In this document: positions 42,311-50,334 of the stretch, piece by piece
Layout of the letters: each line of letters starts with the position of its first letter
Numbering within the stretch: position 1 is the first letter of the stretch
Source of the DNA: Bradyrhizobium hereditatis
GTDB taxonomy: Bacteria; Pseudomonadota; Alphaproteobacteria; Rhizobiales; Xanthobacteraceae
Reading direction: 5' to 3'
DNA: 64,000 nucleotides
Assembly: GCF_020329435.1 (NCBI RefSeq)
Contig: NZ_JAGKJK010000009.1
Span: 124,001-188,000 of the forward strand
Notes under the pieces: generated by a model
The model's database searches: none
What the model saw: only the letters and a program-made list of their open reading frames with translations
Told to the model about the DNA's origin: nothing
Made by a program: the position numbers and the translations under genes

Positions 42311-43500
42311 GTTACGAGCGCCTTTTTGCGGTACTCCGCGGTATCCCAGCGGCGATGGGTCAAGACGTCGGCGATGACGTCGACTGCCGCGCGAACTTCG
42401 GTTTCTCCGATGTAGAGCGGCGTAAAGCCGAAGCGCATCATGTCCGGCGCGCGGAAGTCGCCTATCACGTCGCGCGCGATCAGCGCCTGCATGATCGCAT
42501 AGCCTTCGGGGTGACGAAACGAAACCTGGCTGCCGCGCCGCTTTCCGTCCCGCGGCGAAGCCAGCGTCAGTTCGAGACAGCGTCCTTCGACTTCGCGGAT
42601 GAACAGGTCGGCGAGCGCGATCGATGCATCGCGCACGTCGGCCATGCTGACGTCGTCCCAGACGTCGAGGGCGGCGTCGAGCGCGGCCATTGCAATGATC
42701 GGGGGTGTACCGACCCGCATTCGCTCGATGCCCCGGCCGGGCCGATAGTCGAGATCAAAGGCAAAGGGCGCGTGATGACCCATCCAACCGGAAAGCGCCG
42801 GCCGCGCCGTATCGGCGTGCTTCGGCGCTACATAGATGAAGGCCGGCGCGCCAGGACCGGCATTGAGATATTTGTAGGTGCAGCCGACCGCGAAATCGGC
42901 TTCGGCACGTTCCAGCTCGACCGGAATCGCGCCCGCGGAATGCGCGAGATCCCAGACTGTCAACGCGCCGACGTCATGCGCCCTGCGGGTCAGCGCGCTC
43001 ATATCGTGGAGCCGGCCGGTGCGATAGTCGACCTCCGTCAGCATCAGAACCGCGATCGTCTCGTCGATGGCGGCTTCGACGTCTTCGGGGGCCACGACCT
43101 TCAGCTCGTAGCCACGGTCAAGTGATTCGAGTAGACCGCTGGCGATGTAGAGATCGGAAGGAAAGTTGCCGGAGTCCGACAAGATCACGCGCCGCGACCG
43201 ATTGAGCTCGAGCGCCGAGGCCAGCGCCTGGTAGACCTTGATGGACAGCGTATCGCCCACGACCACCGTTCCTTCGGCAGCGCCGATCAACCGTCCGATG
43301 CGGTCACCGATGCGGCGCGGCTGCGTCATCCATCCGGCGACGTTCCAGCCCTTGATGAGATGCTTGCCCCATTCCTCCGATATCATGCGGCTGACGCGAT
43401 CGGCGGCTGCGACGGGCAGGGGACCGAGCGAATTGCCGTCCAGATAGATCACGCCGTCCGGGATGGCGAAGCGGGATTTCGTTCGCGAGAAATCGGTCAT
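42307..43500 (-). CDS. kynU: kynureninase
   Basis: A 397-residue PLP enzyme that splits L-kynurenine into anthranilate and alanine. The PLP lysine is Lys210 in VGCTYKYLNAGPGAP. IYLDGNSLGPLP opens the protein and TVWDLAHSAGAIPVEL holds the cofactor Asp. The start at 43500 follows GGGGAAAG; the longer frame upstream would run through palindrome F and is rejected. It is the promoter-proximal gene of a kynU-kynA operon and diverges from the kynurenine formamidase candidate. The product is anthranilate, the substrate of the CoA ligase in the same block. Confidence 0.95.
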   Translation of the reverse strand: MTDFSRTKSRFAIPDGVIYLDGNSLGPLPVAAADRVSRMISEEWGKHLIKGWNVAGWMTQPRRIGDRIGRLIGAAEGTVVVGDTLSIKVYQALASALELNRSRRVILSDSGNFPSDLYIASGLLESLDRGYELKVVAPEDVEAAIDETIAVLMLTEVDYRTGRLHDMSALTRRAHDVGALTVWDLAHSAGAIPVELERAEADFAVGCTYKYLNAGPGAPAFIYVAPKHADTARPALSGWMGHHAPFAFDLDYRPGRGIERMRVGTPPIIAMAALDAALDVWDDVSMADVRDASIALADLFIREVEGRCLELTLASPRDGKRRGSQVSFRHPEGYAIMQALIARDVIGDFRAPDMMRFGFTPLYIGETEVRAAVDVIADVLTHRRWDTAEYRKKALVT

Positions 43501-43544
43501 GTCTTTCCCCGGTTCGCGCCCCCTGGAATTATTCGCGCTGATAT

Positions 43545-43570
43545 GGATTATTTCAAGCTTGAAATTTATG
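43545..43570. promoter_or_regulatory. operator-like palindrome F, between kynU and the formamidase gene
   Basis: GGATTATTTCA-AGCT-TGAAATTTATG: the core TTTCAAGCTTGAAA is a perfect 14-base palindrome. The outer arms match the shared motif less well. It lies 45 bases upstream of kynU and 96 bases upstream of the divergent hydrolase gene, so one site could control both. Confidence 0.62.
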
Positions 43571-43665
43571 GGCGAAAGGCGCGCTTCCCGGTACAGACTG
43601 GTTGCCTGCGGGCAGTGATCGGACATCCGTCCGGCCCCCTCAAGATCGAACGGAAACCGAACCGC

Positions 43666-44496
43666 GTGATTTTTCATCAGATTTCCGACTGGAGCGACGC
43701 CTATGCGAATGCTCCGAACATCCCGGGCGGCGAACGCTGGCCGGCCGCGTGGGTGCAGCCCGCGCAGGCCTATCGCGACGCGCTCCTGGGCAGTGGCCGC
43801 GCGACGCTCGACGTCGGCTATGGCGAGCGCGAACGCAACCGCTTCGATCTATTTGGACCGGAAGGCCGCCCAAAAGGCTTGGTCGTCTTCGTCCATGGCG
43901 GATTCTGGAAGGCGCTCGACAAGAGCTTTTGGTCACATCTCGCGCGTGGATCGGTTGAGAGCGGCTATGCGGTTGCGATGCCTTCCTACACGCTGTGCCC
44001 GGCTGTGCGCATCTCCGAGATCACGCGCGAAATCGCGGCGGCCGTTGCCAGCGCCGCCGCCATGATCGAAGGCCCGCTTTTTCTCGCCGGCCATTCCGCC
44101 GGCGGGCATCTGGTGACGCGCATGATTTCGGCGACGTCGCCGCTCCCGGACGATGTTAAGGCGCGCATCAGCCACACCGTCTCCATTTCCGGCCTTCATG
44201 ACCTTCGTCCGCTGATGAAAGCCGCCATGAATGCAGAGCTGCGGATCGACGAGGCCGAGGCGCGAGTGGAAAGCCCCGCATTGCTGGAGCCGATGCAGAA
44301 TGCACGCGTGACGTGCTGGGTGGGCAGCGCCGAGCGCCCGGAATTCGTCCGCCAGAACGCGCTCCTCGCCAACATCTGGATCGGGCTCGGCGCGGAAACC
44401 CGCGTGATCGAAGAACCCGGCCGGCATCATTTCGATGTCATCGACGGGCTCGCCGATCCCGATCACCAACTCACGAGGATATTATTGTCTCCGTAG
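43666..44496 (+). CDS. alpha/beta hydrolase, kynurenine formamidase candidate
   Basis: A 276-residue alpha/beta hydrolase. The oxyanion segment VFVHGGFWKALDK carries the HGGxW signature of arylformamidases of this fold, and nucleophile Ser144 is in LAGHSAGGHLV. An acidic residue and the catalytic His in GRHHFDVIDGL complete the triad. It would hydrolyse N-formylkynurenine to kynurenine plus formate, the step missing between kynA and kynU. The GTG at 43666 is chosen because MIFHQISDW-like starts are usual; the frame is open for another 100 codons across the kynU promoter, which is not plausible. No KynB-type cyclase is present. Confidence 0.8.
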   Translation: MIFHQISDWSDAYANAPNIPGGERWPAAWVQPAQAYRDALLGSGRATLDVGYGERERNRFDLFGPEGRPKGLVVFVHGGFWKALDKSFWSHLARGSVESGYAVAMPSYTLCPAVRISEITREIAAAVASAAAMIEGPLFLAGHSAGGHLVTRMISATSPLPDDVKARISHTVSISGLHDLRPLMKAAMNAELRIDEAEARVESPALLEPMQNARVTCWVGSAERPEFVRQNALLANIWIGLGAETRVIEEPGRHHFDVIDGLADPDHQLTRILLSP

Positions 44497-44586
44497 CCTG
44501 CTTGAATTTGTGAAATGAAAGGTCGCGGCGTGGCCTTCTAGAGCTTGATGAAAATAGGTTTGATTGCGGCCACGAAGAAGGTGTGC

Positions 44587-44728
44587 TCCCTCTCCCGCTT
44601 GCGGGGGAGGGTTGGGGTGGGGGTGTCTCCGCAGGCGACACTGCCCGAGTGGAGAGAGCCCCCACCCGGCGCTTCGCGCCGACCTAAGAGCGAGCTTCGC
44701 TCGTCTCGACCCCGCAAGCGGGAGAGGT
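44587..44728. repeat. CTCCCTCTCCCGC-type inverted repeat
   Basis: CTCCCTCTCCCGCTTGCGGG at the left and CCCCGCAAGCGGGAGAGG at the right flank an inner GC-rich part. It is related to 27171-27270 and 31818-31964. It fills most of the gap between the convergent hydrolase and mannitol-dehydrogenase-type genes. Confidence 0.65.
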
Positions 44729-44800
44729 GAAGCGCCGCCTCCGGCCAAATCGATCTAACCAAAAATCGTCATGCCTTAGCCGATGGTTCTCACCAAGCAA

Positions 44801-46321
44801 TCATGCTACCCGAAAAGTCTGCACGGCCTGACGCGCGCCAACCTTGAACAGGTTTGTCAGTGCCTCGGTAACGGCGCTGCGCATGCGGGGATCGGTGCCC
44901 AGCGTGCCAAAGATCGAATCGACTTCCAGCAGCGCCGGCGCAAGCCGGTCAGCGACTGGGCCGGCGCTCTCGGCGATGGCCTTCAGCTTCGCGGCAAGCG
45001 GATCGCGCACGTCGATCGCGTGTCCCTGCTCGTCGGTGCCGGTGACGTAGCGCATCCAACCGGCTACCGCGAGCGCATGGGTATCGATCGGCAGCCCGAG
45101 CCGCAGCCGGTCCTGCATGGTGGCAAGCAGGCGTTGCGGCAGTTTCTGCGAGCCGTCCATCGCGATCTGCCAGGTGCGGTGGTGCAGGGCAGGGTTTGAA
45201 AAGCGTTGCAGCAGCGAAGCGCTATAGCCCGCGAGATCCGTCCCTCGGGGCATCGCGAGCGTCGGCGCCGCGTCCTGCATGACCTGCCGGGCAAAGGCCG
45301 CAAAGTGCTCGTCGGTCATGGTGGCAGCGATGGTCTCAAAGCCTGCGAGATAGCCGAGATAGGCGAGCGCCGAATGACTGGCGTTGAGCAGCCGCAGCTT
45401 CATGTGTTCGAACGGCGTCACGTCGGACACCAGTTGCACGCCGGCGGTTGCGAAATCCGGCCGCCCGGCCGGAAAGCGGTCTTCGACGATCCATTGCGTG
45501 AACGGCTCGGTGACGACAGGCCATGCGTCGATCAGGCCGAGCGCGGACGACACTGCGGCCCGGTCGGCGTCCGTCGTCTCCGGCACGATCCGGTCCACCA
45601 TGGTCGAAGGGAAGGCGACCTCGGCTTCGATCCATTTGGCGAGGTCGCGCGATCGCAGTGCTGCGAATTGCATGACGATACGGCCGACGGTGTGGCCGTT
45701 GGCGGAAAGATTGTCACAGGACAGAACCGTGAAGGGAGGCTCGCCTGCAATTCGCCGGCGTGCGAGCGCGGTGACGAGGAATCCGATTGCCGAGTGCGGC
45801 GTGTCGGGATTCTGCAGGTCATGAGCGATGTCGGGATGATGCTCGTCCAGATCACCGGTTTGCGGCGTGTGGCAATAGCCCTTCTCGGTGACCGTCAGCG
45901 AGACGATGCGCGTCGCCGGGTTGGCAAGGCGCGCGATCAACTGCCCCGGCTTCTCTTTGGCGACTTCGATGGCAAGGACCGAACCGATGATACGGTGATC
46001 GGTGCCTTCGCCGGAGCGGATGGCGAGTGTGTAGAGACAATCCTGCGGCGCCAGTGCATCGCGTGTGTCCGCGCTGCGCAGGCTGGCCCCGACGATTCCC
46101 CAGTCCGTTGCCCCTCCCGCAAGGAGATCGTCGATGACCACCGCCTGATGCGCGCGGTGGAACGCGCCGATTCCGAGGTGAACGATACCCGGTGTGACAC
46201 GCGAACGGTCATAGGCCGGGCGCCGGATCTGGCCGGGGAGCCTGTCGAGATTGGCCTCGGACAGGCGCAAATCGCCGTTTTTCGGGTCAGCAGGCGGGTT
46301 TTTCGCCGTTTCGCTTGACAT
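44801..46321 (-). CDS. mannitol dehydrogenase-family oxidoreductase, probably fructuronate reductase (UxuB-like)
   Basis: A 506-residue polyol-specific long-chain dehydrogenase: GIVHLGIGAFHRAHQA at the NAD-binding end, VTEKGYC, VLSCDNLSANG, and the catalytic region KLRLLNASHSALAYLGYLAG with the conserved Lys, Asn and His. The family includes mannitol 2-dehydrogenase, tagaturonate reductase and D-fructuronate reductase. The neighbouring mannonate dehydratase and GntR genes make D-fructuronate to D-mannonate reduction the best reading. It diverges from the GntR gene; a 29-base palindrome lies 23 bases upstream of its start codon. Confidence 0.88.
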   Translation of the reverse strand: MSSETAKNPPADPKNGDLRLSEANLDRLPGQIRRPAYDRSRVTPGIVHLGIGAFHRAHQAVVIDDLLAGGATDWGIVGASLRSADTRDALAPQDCLYTLAIRSGEGTDHRIIGSVLAIEVAKEKPGQLIARLANPATRIVSLTVTEKGYCHTPQTGDLDEHHPDIAHDLQNPDTPHSAIGFLVTALARRRIAGEPPFTVLSCDNLSANGHTVGRIVMQFAALRSRDLAKWIEAEVAFPSTMVDRIVPETTDADRAAVSSALGLIDAWPVVTEPFTQWIVEDRFPAGRPDFATAGVQLVSDVTPFEHMKLRLLNASHSALAYLGYLAGFETIAATMTDEHFAAFARQVMQDAAPTLAMPRGTDLAGYSASLLQRFSNPALHHRTWQIAMDGSQKLPQRLLATMQDRLRLGLPIDTHALAVAGWMRYVTGTDEQGHAIDVRDPLAAKLKAIAESAGPVADRLAPALLEVDSIFGTLGTDPRMRSAVTEALTNLFKVGARQAVQTFRVA

Positions 46322-46343
46322 GGCGGGCTCAATCCATCAGTTT

Positions 46344-46372
46344 CTGGTCAATTGGTAAGGCCAATTTGCCAG
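46344..46372. promoter_or_regulatory. 29-base palindrome, GntR operator candidate
   Basis: CTGGTCAATTGG-TAAGG-CCAATTTGCCAG: 12-base arms with 10 of 12 pairs. It holds the ATTGG/CCAAT halves often seen in operators of FadR-subfamily regulators. It sits between the mannitol-dehydrogenase-type gene (minus) and the GntR gene (plus), where it could control both. A weaker ATTGG-CCT-CCAAC follows at about 46377. Confidence 0.65.
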
Positions 46373-46443
46373 ATGTATTGGCCTCCAACCGATCAAACAA
46401 GAAAAATCGATTCACTTTAGGGGATCGTCAGGGAGAGCCGAGC

Positions 46444-47166
46444 GTGCCGCTCGAAGCCGTGGAAGCGCGACGCCTTTATCGCCAGGTTGCCGATCAGCTT
46501 CGCGCCTTGATCGACAGCGGTGAATACCGTGTCGGCAGCCGTCTCCCGACCGAACGTGATCTTGCCGAACAGTTGAAGGTGTCGCGACCGACGGTGCGCG
46601 AAGCCCTGATCGCCCTGGAAGTCGAGGGCAGGGTGCGCATTCGCGTCGGCTCCGGAATTTACGTCTGCGAACCGCCGCCGCTTGCGCCGCTGCTGCCGGC
46701 GACGAGCGAGATCGAGGGCCCGTTCGAACTTTTGCGCGCCCGCGAATTCCTCGAAGGCGCCATTGCCGAGCAGGCCGCGCGGGTGGCGAAGCCTGAAGAC
46801 ATCGCGCGCATCGATGCATCGCTGGAGGCGATGGCCACCGTACAGCATCCCGGCGAAGCCTCGATGGTGCATGACCGCGCATTTCATGTTGCGGTCGCCG
46901 GATGTCTCGATAATGCCGTGCTGGTGCGCGTCGTCGGCGAACTGTTCGACCAGCGGCTCAATCCCTACTTCGCCAAGCTCGCGCACTATTTCGAGAACCC
47001 GGAGTCCTGGAATGCGGCGCTGGCCGAGCACCGCGCAATCCGCGACGCTATCGTCGCTCACGATCCGGACGCGGCGCGTGTTGCGATGCGCGAGCATCTG
47101 GCGCGTTCGCAGGCCCGCTTTGCGCAAAACTTCGGAACACAGGCATCAACCGCGAGGAGCGGCTGA
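46444..47166 (+). CDS. GntR-family (FadR subfamily) transcriptional regulator
   Basis: 240 residues from a GTG with GGGAGAG upstream. The N-terminal winged helix reads RLYRQVADQLRALIDSGEYR, GSRLPTERDLAEQLKVSRPT and VREALIALEVEGRVRIRVGS. The C-terminal FCD domain carries metal-binding positions (Asp/His) in MVHDRAFHVAVAGCL and NAALAEHRAIRDAI. UxuR, ExuR and LldR belong to the same subfamily and bind sugar acids. With TRAP transporter, idonate dehydrogenase and uxuA genes behind it and the reductase gene in front, it probably represses the hexuronate locus and is relieved by a sugar acid. Confidence 0.9.
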   Translation: MPLEAVEARRLYRQVADQLRALIDSGEYRVGSRLPTERDLAEQLKVSRPTVREALIALEVEGRVRIRVGSGIYVCEPPPLAPLLPATSEIEGPFELLRAREFLEGAIAEQAARVAKPEDIARIDASLEAMATVQHPGEASMVHDRAFHVAVAGCLDNAVLVRVVGELFDQRLNPYFAKLAHYFENPESWNAALAEHRAIRDAIVAHDPDAARVAMREHLARSQARFAQNFGTQASTARSG

Positions 47167-47249
47167 GAGAGAGAAGAATTCGAACGGTTCGGCGAAGCGC
47201 CGGGCCGGTTGGGTAACAAAAGCAATTTGGAGCAATGGAGGAAATTCAC

Positions 47250-48227
47250 GTGTTGAAGAAATTGACGATTGCTTTCGCGGCGTCTGCAGCGGCGCTGTTG
47301 GCCGCGACTACATCGGGCATGGCGCAGACCAAGCTGAAATGGGCGCATGTTTACGAGACCTCGGAGCCGTTCCACACCGCTTCCGTCTGGGCCGCGGGTG
47401 AGATCAACAAGCGCACCAATGGGCGCTACCAGATCGATGTCTATCCGGCTTCGCAGCTTGGCAAGGAAACCGACATCAACCAGGGGCTTTCGCTTGGCTC
47501 CGTCGATATGATCATTTCCGGCTCGAGCTTCGCCGCCAGGAGTTTCCCGCCGATCGGTGTGACCTATTATCCCTACACCTTCCGCGACGCCGACCACTTG
47601 CTGGCCTACACCAAGAGCGACGTCTTCAAGGAACTCGCCAAGGGTTATGAGGACAAGACCGGCCACCGTATCCTGGCCGTGACATATTATGGCGTGCGCC
47701 AGACTTCCTCGAATAAGCCGATCAAGTCCTGCGCCGACATGAAGGGCCTCAAGATTCGCGTGCCTGACGTTCCGGCCTATCTCGCGATGCCGCGCGCCTG
47801 CGGCGCCAACACCGCGCCGATCGCCTTTGCGGAAGTCTATCTCGCGCTGCAGAACGGCACCGTGGAAGCTCAGGAAAATCCGCTTACCACCATCGAAGCC
47901 AAGAAGTTCTACGAGGTGCAGAAGCACATCGTGCTGACCGGCCACATCGTCGACCACCTCAACACCGTGGTCGCTGGCGCGCTCTGGAAGAAGCTGTCGG
48001 AAGAAGACCGCAAGATCTTCACCGACGTGGCGCAGGAAGCGGCGGCGAAGGCTACCGGCGAGATCAAGGCCAACGAAGCCAAGCTTGTCGACTTCTTCAA
48101 GCAGAAGGGGCTGACGGTCACTGAGGTCAACAAGGATGAGTTCCGCGACACCGTGATGAAGAACGTGAGCTTCGAAAGCTTCAACTATCGCAAGGCCGAT
48201 TGGGAACGCATCCAGGCGGTGAAGTGA
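47250..48227 (+). CDS. TRAP transporter substrate-binding protein (DctP family)
   Basis: A 325-residue periplasmic protein with a signal peptide (LKKLTIAFAASAAALLAATT, cleavage near GMAQ) and a GTG start at 47250 behind GGAGG. DctP features are WAHVYETSEPFHTAS, the substrate-binding Arg in GLKIRVPDVPAYLAM, and NGTVEAQENPLTTIEA. DctP proteins deliver organic or sugar acids to the DctQM permease. The genes around it point to a hexuronate, mannonate or idonate ligand. The downstream gap to the small-subunit gene contains a long inverted repeat. Confidence 0.92.
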   Translation: MLKKLTIAFAASAAALLAATTSGMAQTKLKWAHVYETSEPFHTASVWAAGEINKRTNGRYQIDVYPASQLGKETDINQGLSLGSVDMIISGSSFAARSFPPIGVTYYPYTFRDADHLLAYTKSDVFKELAKGYEDKTGHRILAVTYYGVRQTSSNKPIKSCADMKGLKIRVPDVPAYLAMPRACGANTAPIAFAEVYLALQNGTVEAQENPLTTIEAKKFYEVQKHIVLTGHIVDHLNTVVAGALWKKLSEEDRKIFTDVAQEAAAKATGEIKANEAKLVDFFKQKGLTVTEVNKDEFRDTVMKNVSFESFNYRKADWERIQAVK

Positions 48228-48236
48228 CGACGAAGT

Positions 48237-48319
48237 CGTCATCCCGGGGCGGCTCGGAGAGCCGAACCCCGGGATCTTGAGATTCCGGGTTCGGCTCCTT
48301 GAGCCGCCCCGGAATGACG
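48237..48319. repeat. CGTCATCCCGGGGCGG inverted repeat
   Basis: CGTCATCCCGGGGCGGCTC is matched in inverse orientation by GAGCCGCCCCGGAATGACG, with a nested GCCGAACCCCGGGATC / GATTCCGGGTTCGGC pair. It interrupts the TRAP operon between dctP and dctQ, where it may lower expression of the membrane subunits relative to the binding protein. Confidence 0.7.
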
Positions 48320-48344
48320 TAAGAGCGAGGTTCGGGGAGGGCGC

Positions 48345-48923
48345 ATGTCGGCGGTTGAAGTTCACAAGCAAATCACGGCGGACGAAATCGCCCACACCTT
48401 CGAGGACGAGGTCCCCAAGGGTGCCGATCTCAAGGGATACGCGCTCGAGGACTGGCTGGCGCTGGTGATCTTCTGGATCATGGCGCTGTCCGTCTTCCTG
48501 CAGTTCTTCACCCGCTACGTTCTCAACGACAGCTATGCCTGGACCGAGGAGATTGCGACTTACTGCCTTATCGGCGTGGTGTTCATCGGCTCTTCGATGT
48601 GCGTAAGGCTGTCGCGACACATCCAGGTCGACCTGCTGTTTCGCTATCTGCCGCATGGCGCGGGGCGTGCGCTCTCAACGCTGATCGATCTGATCCGGAT
48701 CGCGTTCTTCGGCTACGCGATCAAGCTGGTCTGGCAATTTATCGAAGTCATCGGCGACGAGCGGATGACCACGATCGAGTTTCAGAAGGGTTTTGTCTAC
48801 TACGCCGTGCTGCTCGGCTTTGTGCTGATGTTCGCACGCTCGATCCAGATCGCGCTCGAGAACTGGCGGCGCGGTTATTCGATCCTGGAGCGCCCCGGCG
48901 CATTCGACGGAACGGAAGGGTAG
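48345..48923 (+). CDS. TRAP transporter small permease (DctQ family)
   Basis: A 192-residue inner-membrane protein with four predicted helices: LALVIFWIMALSVFLQFFTR, YCLIGVVFIGSSM, LIDLIRIAFFGYAIKLVW and YYAVLLGFVLMFA. The motif YAWTEEIATY is the typical DctQ signature. The cytosolic N-terminus of about 40 residues is hydrophilic. It forms the sodium-driven permease together with the large subunit, whose gene begins four bases after its stop. Confidence 0.9.
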   Translation: MSAVEVHKQITADEIAHTFEDEVPKGADLKGYALEDWLALVIFWIMALSVFLQFFTRYVLNDSYAWTEEIATYCLIGVVFIGSSMCVRLSRHIQVDLLFRYLPHGAGRALSTLIDLIRIAFFGYAIKLVWQFIEVIGDERMTTIEFQKGFVYYAVLLGFVLMFARSIQIALENWRRGYSILERPGAFDGTEG

Positions 48924-48927
48924 GGCG

Positions 48928-50334
48928 ATGCTGCTGCTGCTTGGGGGATTTCTGCTGCTGATGCTGCTCGGCCTGCCGGTCGCGCTCGCGATGGCGGTTT
49001 CGTCGCTCGTCTACATTCTCGTCACCGGCATCACGCCGGACGTGACGCTGGCGCAGCGCATGATCGCCGGCGTTGAGAGTTTTCCGCTGCTTGCCGTGCC
49101 GTTCTTCATTCTGGCCGGCAATCTCATGAACATCGCGGGCGTCACGGGGCGCATCTACAAGTTTGCTGTCGCGCTGGTCGGGTGGATGCGCGGCGGCCTC
49201 GGCCACGTCAACATCGTCGGCTCGGTGATCTTCTCCGGCATGTCGGGCACCGCCATTGCCGACGCCGCGGGGCTCGGCACCATCGAGATCAAGGCGATGA
49301 AGGATCACGGCTACTCGACCGAGTTCGCCGTCGGCGTCACCGCGGCATCCGCAACGCTCGGTCCGATCATCCCGCCGTCGCTGCCGTTCGTGATCTACGG
49401 CATGATGGCAAACGTCTCGATCGGCGCGCTGTTTCTCGGTGGCCTGATTCCGGGTGTCTTCATGACCCTGGCCATGATGGCAACCGTCGCCTGGTTCGCG
49501 CATCGGCGAGGCTGGGGTAGCGACACGCCATTCTCGTGGCCGCAACTTGGCTCGGCCGCGCTCGAAATCGTCATCGTGCTCGCATTCCCGCTGGTGGTCT
49601 GGCTACTGGTTGTCGCCGGCCTCTCGGTGAACATGGCTGTTGGCATCGGCCTCGTCGCGCTGCTGGCGCTCGACTGGTACTTCGATTTCTCCGCCGTGAT
49701 GGCGCTGATGGCGCCGGTGATCCTGATCGGCGGCATGACGCTCGGCTGGTTCACGCCGACGGAAGCCGCGGTCGCCGCGGTGATCTGGTCGTTGTTCCTC
49801 GGCCTCGTGCGTTATCGCTCGATGACGCTGCGGACGGTGGCGAAGGCCACCTTCGACACCATCGAGACCACGGCGTCCGTGCTGTTCATCGTCACCGCGG
49901 CCTCGATCTTCGCCTGGCTGCTCACGGTATCGCAGGCGGCGCAGACGCTGACGGATGCGATGCTCGGGATCACTCAGAACAAATGGGTGTTCCTGCTGCT
50001 CGCGAATATCCTGATCCTGTTCGTCGGCTGCTTCATCGACACCATCGCGGCGATCACCATTTTGGTGCCGATCCTGCTGCCGATCGTGCTCAAGCTCGGC
50101 ATCGATCCGATTCACTTCGGCCTGATCATGACGCTGAACCTGATGATCGGCCTGCTGCACCCGCCGCTTGGCATGGTGCTGTTCGTGCTCGCGCGCGTGG
50201 CGAAACTATCCGTCGAGCGCACGACCATGGCGATCCTGCCCTGGCTCGTGCCGCTGCTCCTGGCGCTCGTCGCCATCACCTACATCCCGGAGCTGACGCT
50301 CTGGCTGCCTAAATATATGGGACTCTCAAGATGA
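48928..50334 (+). CDS. TRAP transporter large permease (DctM family)
   Basis: A 468-residue multi-pass protein of the ion-transporter superfamily. It includes LLLLMLLGLPVALAMAVSSL-like helices, SVIFSGMSGTAIADAAGLGT, GPIIPPSLPFVIYGMMANVS (in parts), a central TPTEAAVAAV motif and NLMIGLLHPPLGMVLFVLAR. These segments are diagnostic for DctM. It carries the transported acid across the inner membrane in symport with sodium. The stop overlaps the start of the dehydrogenase gene (ATGA), so transport and catabolism are translationally coupled. Confidence 0.93.
   Translation: MLLLLGGFLLLMLLGLPVALAMAVSSLVYILVTGITPDVTLAQRMIAGVESFPLLAVPFFILAGNLMNIAGVTGRIYKFAVALVGWMRGGLGHVNIVGSVIFSGMSGTAIADAAGLGTIEIKAMKDHGYSTEFAVGVTAASATLGPIIPPSLPFVIYGMMANVSIGALFLGGLIPGVFMTLAMMATVAWFAHRRGWGSDTPFSWPQLGSAALEIVIVLAFPLVVWLLVVAGLSVNMAVGIGLVALLALDWYFDFSAVMALMAPVILIGGMTLGWFTPTEAAVAAVIWSLFLGLVRYRSMTLRTVAKATFDTIETTASVLFIVTAASIFAWLLTVSQAAQTLTDAMLGITQNKWVFLLLANILILFVGCFIDTIAAITILVPILLPIVLKLGIDPIHFGLIMTLNLMIGLLHPPLGMVLFVLARVAKLSVERTTMAILPWLVPLLLALVAITYIPELTLWLPKYMGLSR

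Noticed and set aside
43360..43665. N-terminal extension of the alpha/beta hydrolase
   Set aside because: The open frame crosses the kynU coding start and the divergent promoter with palindrome F. The hydrolase domain begins normally at 43666.
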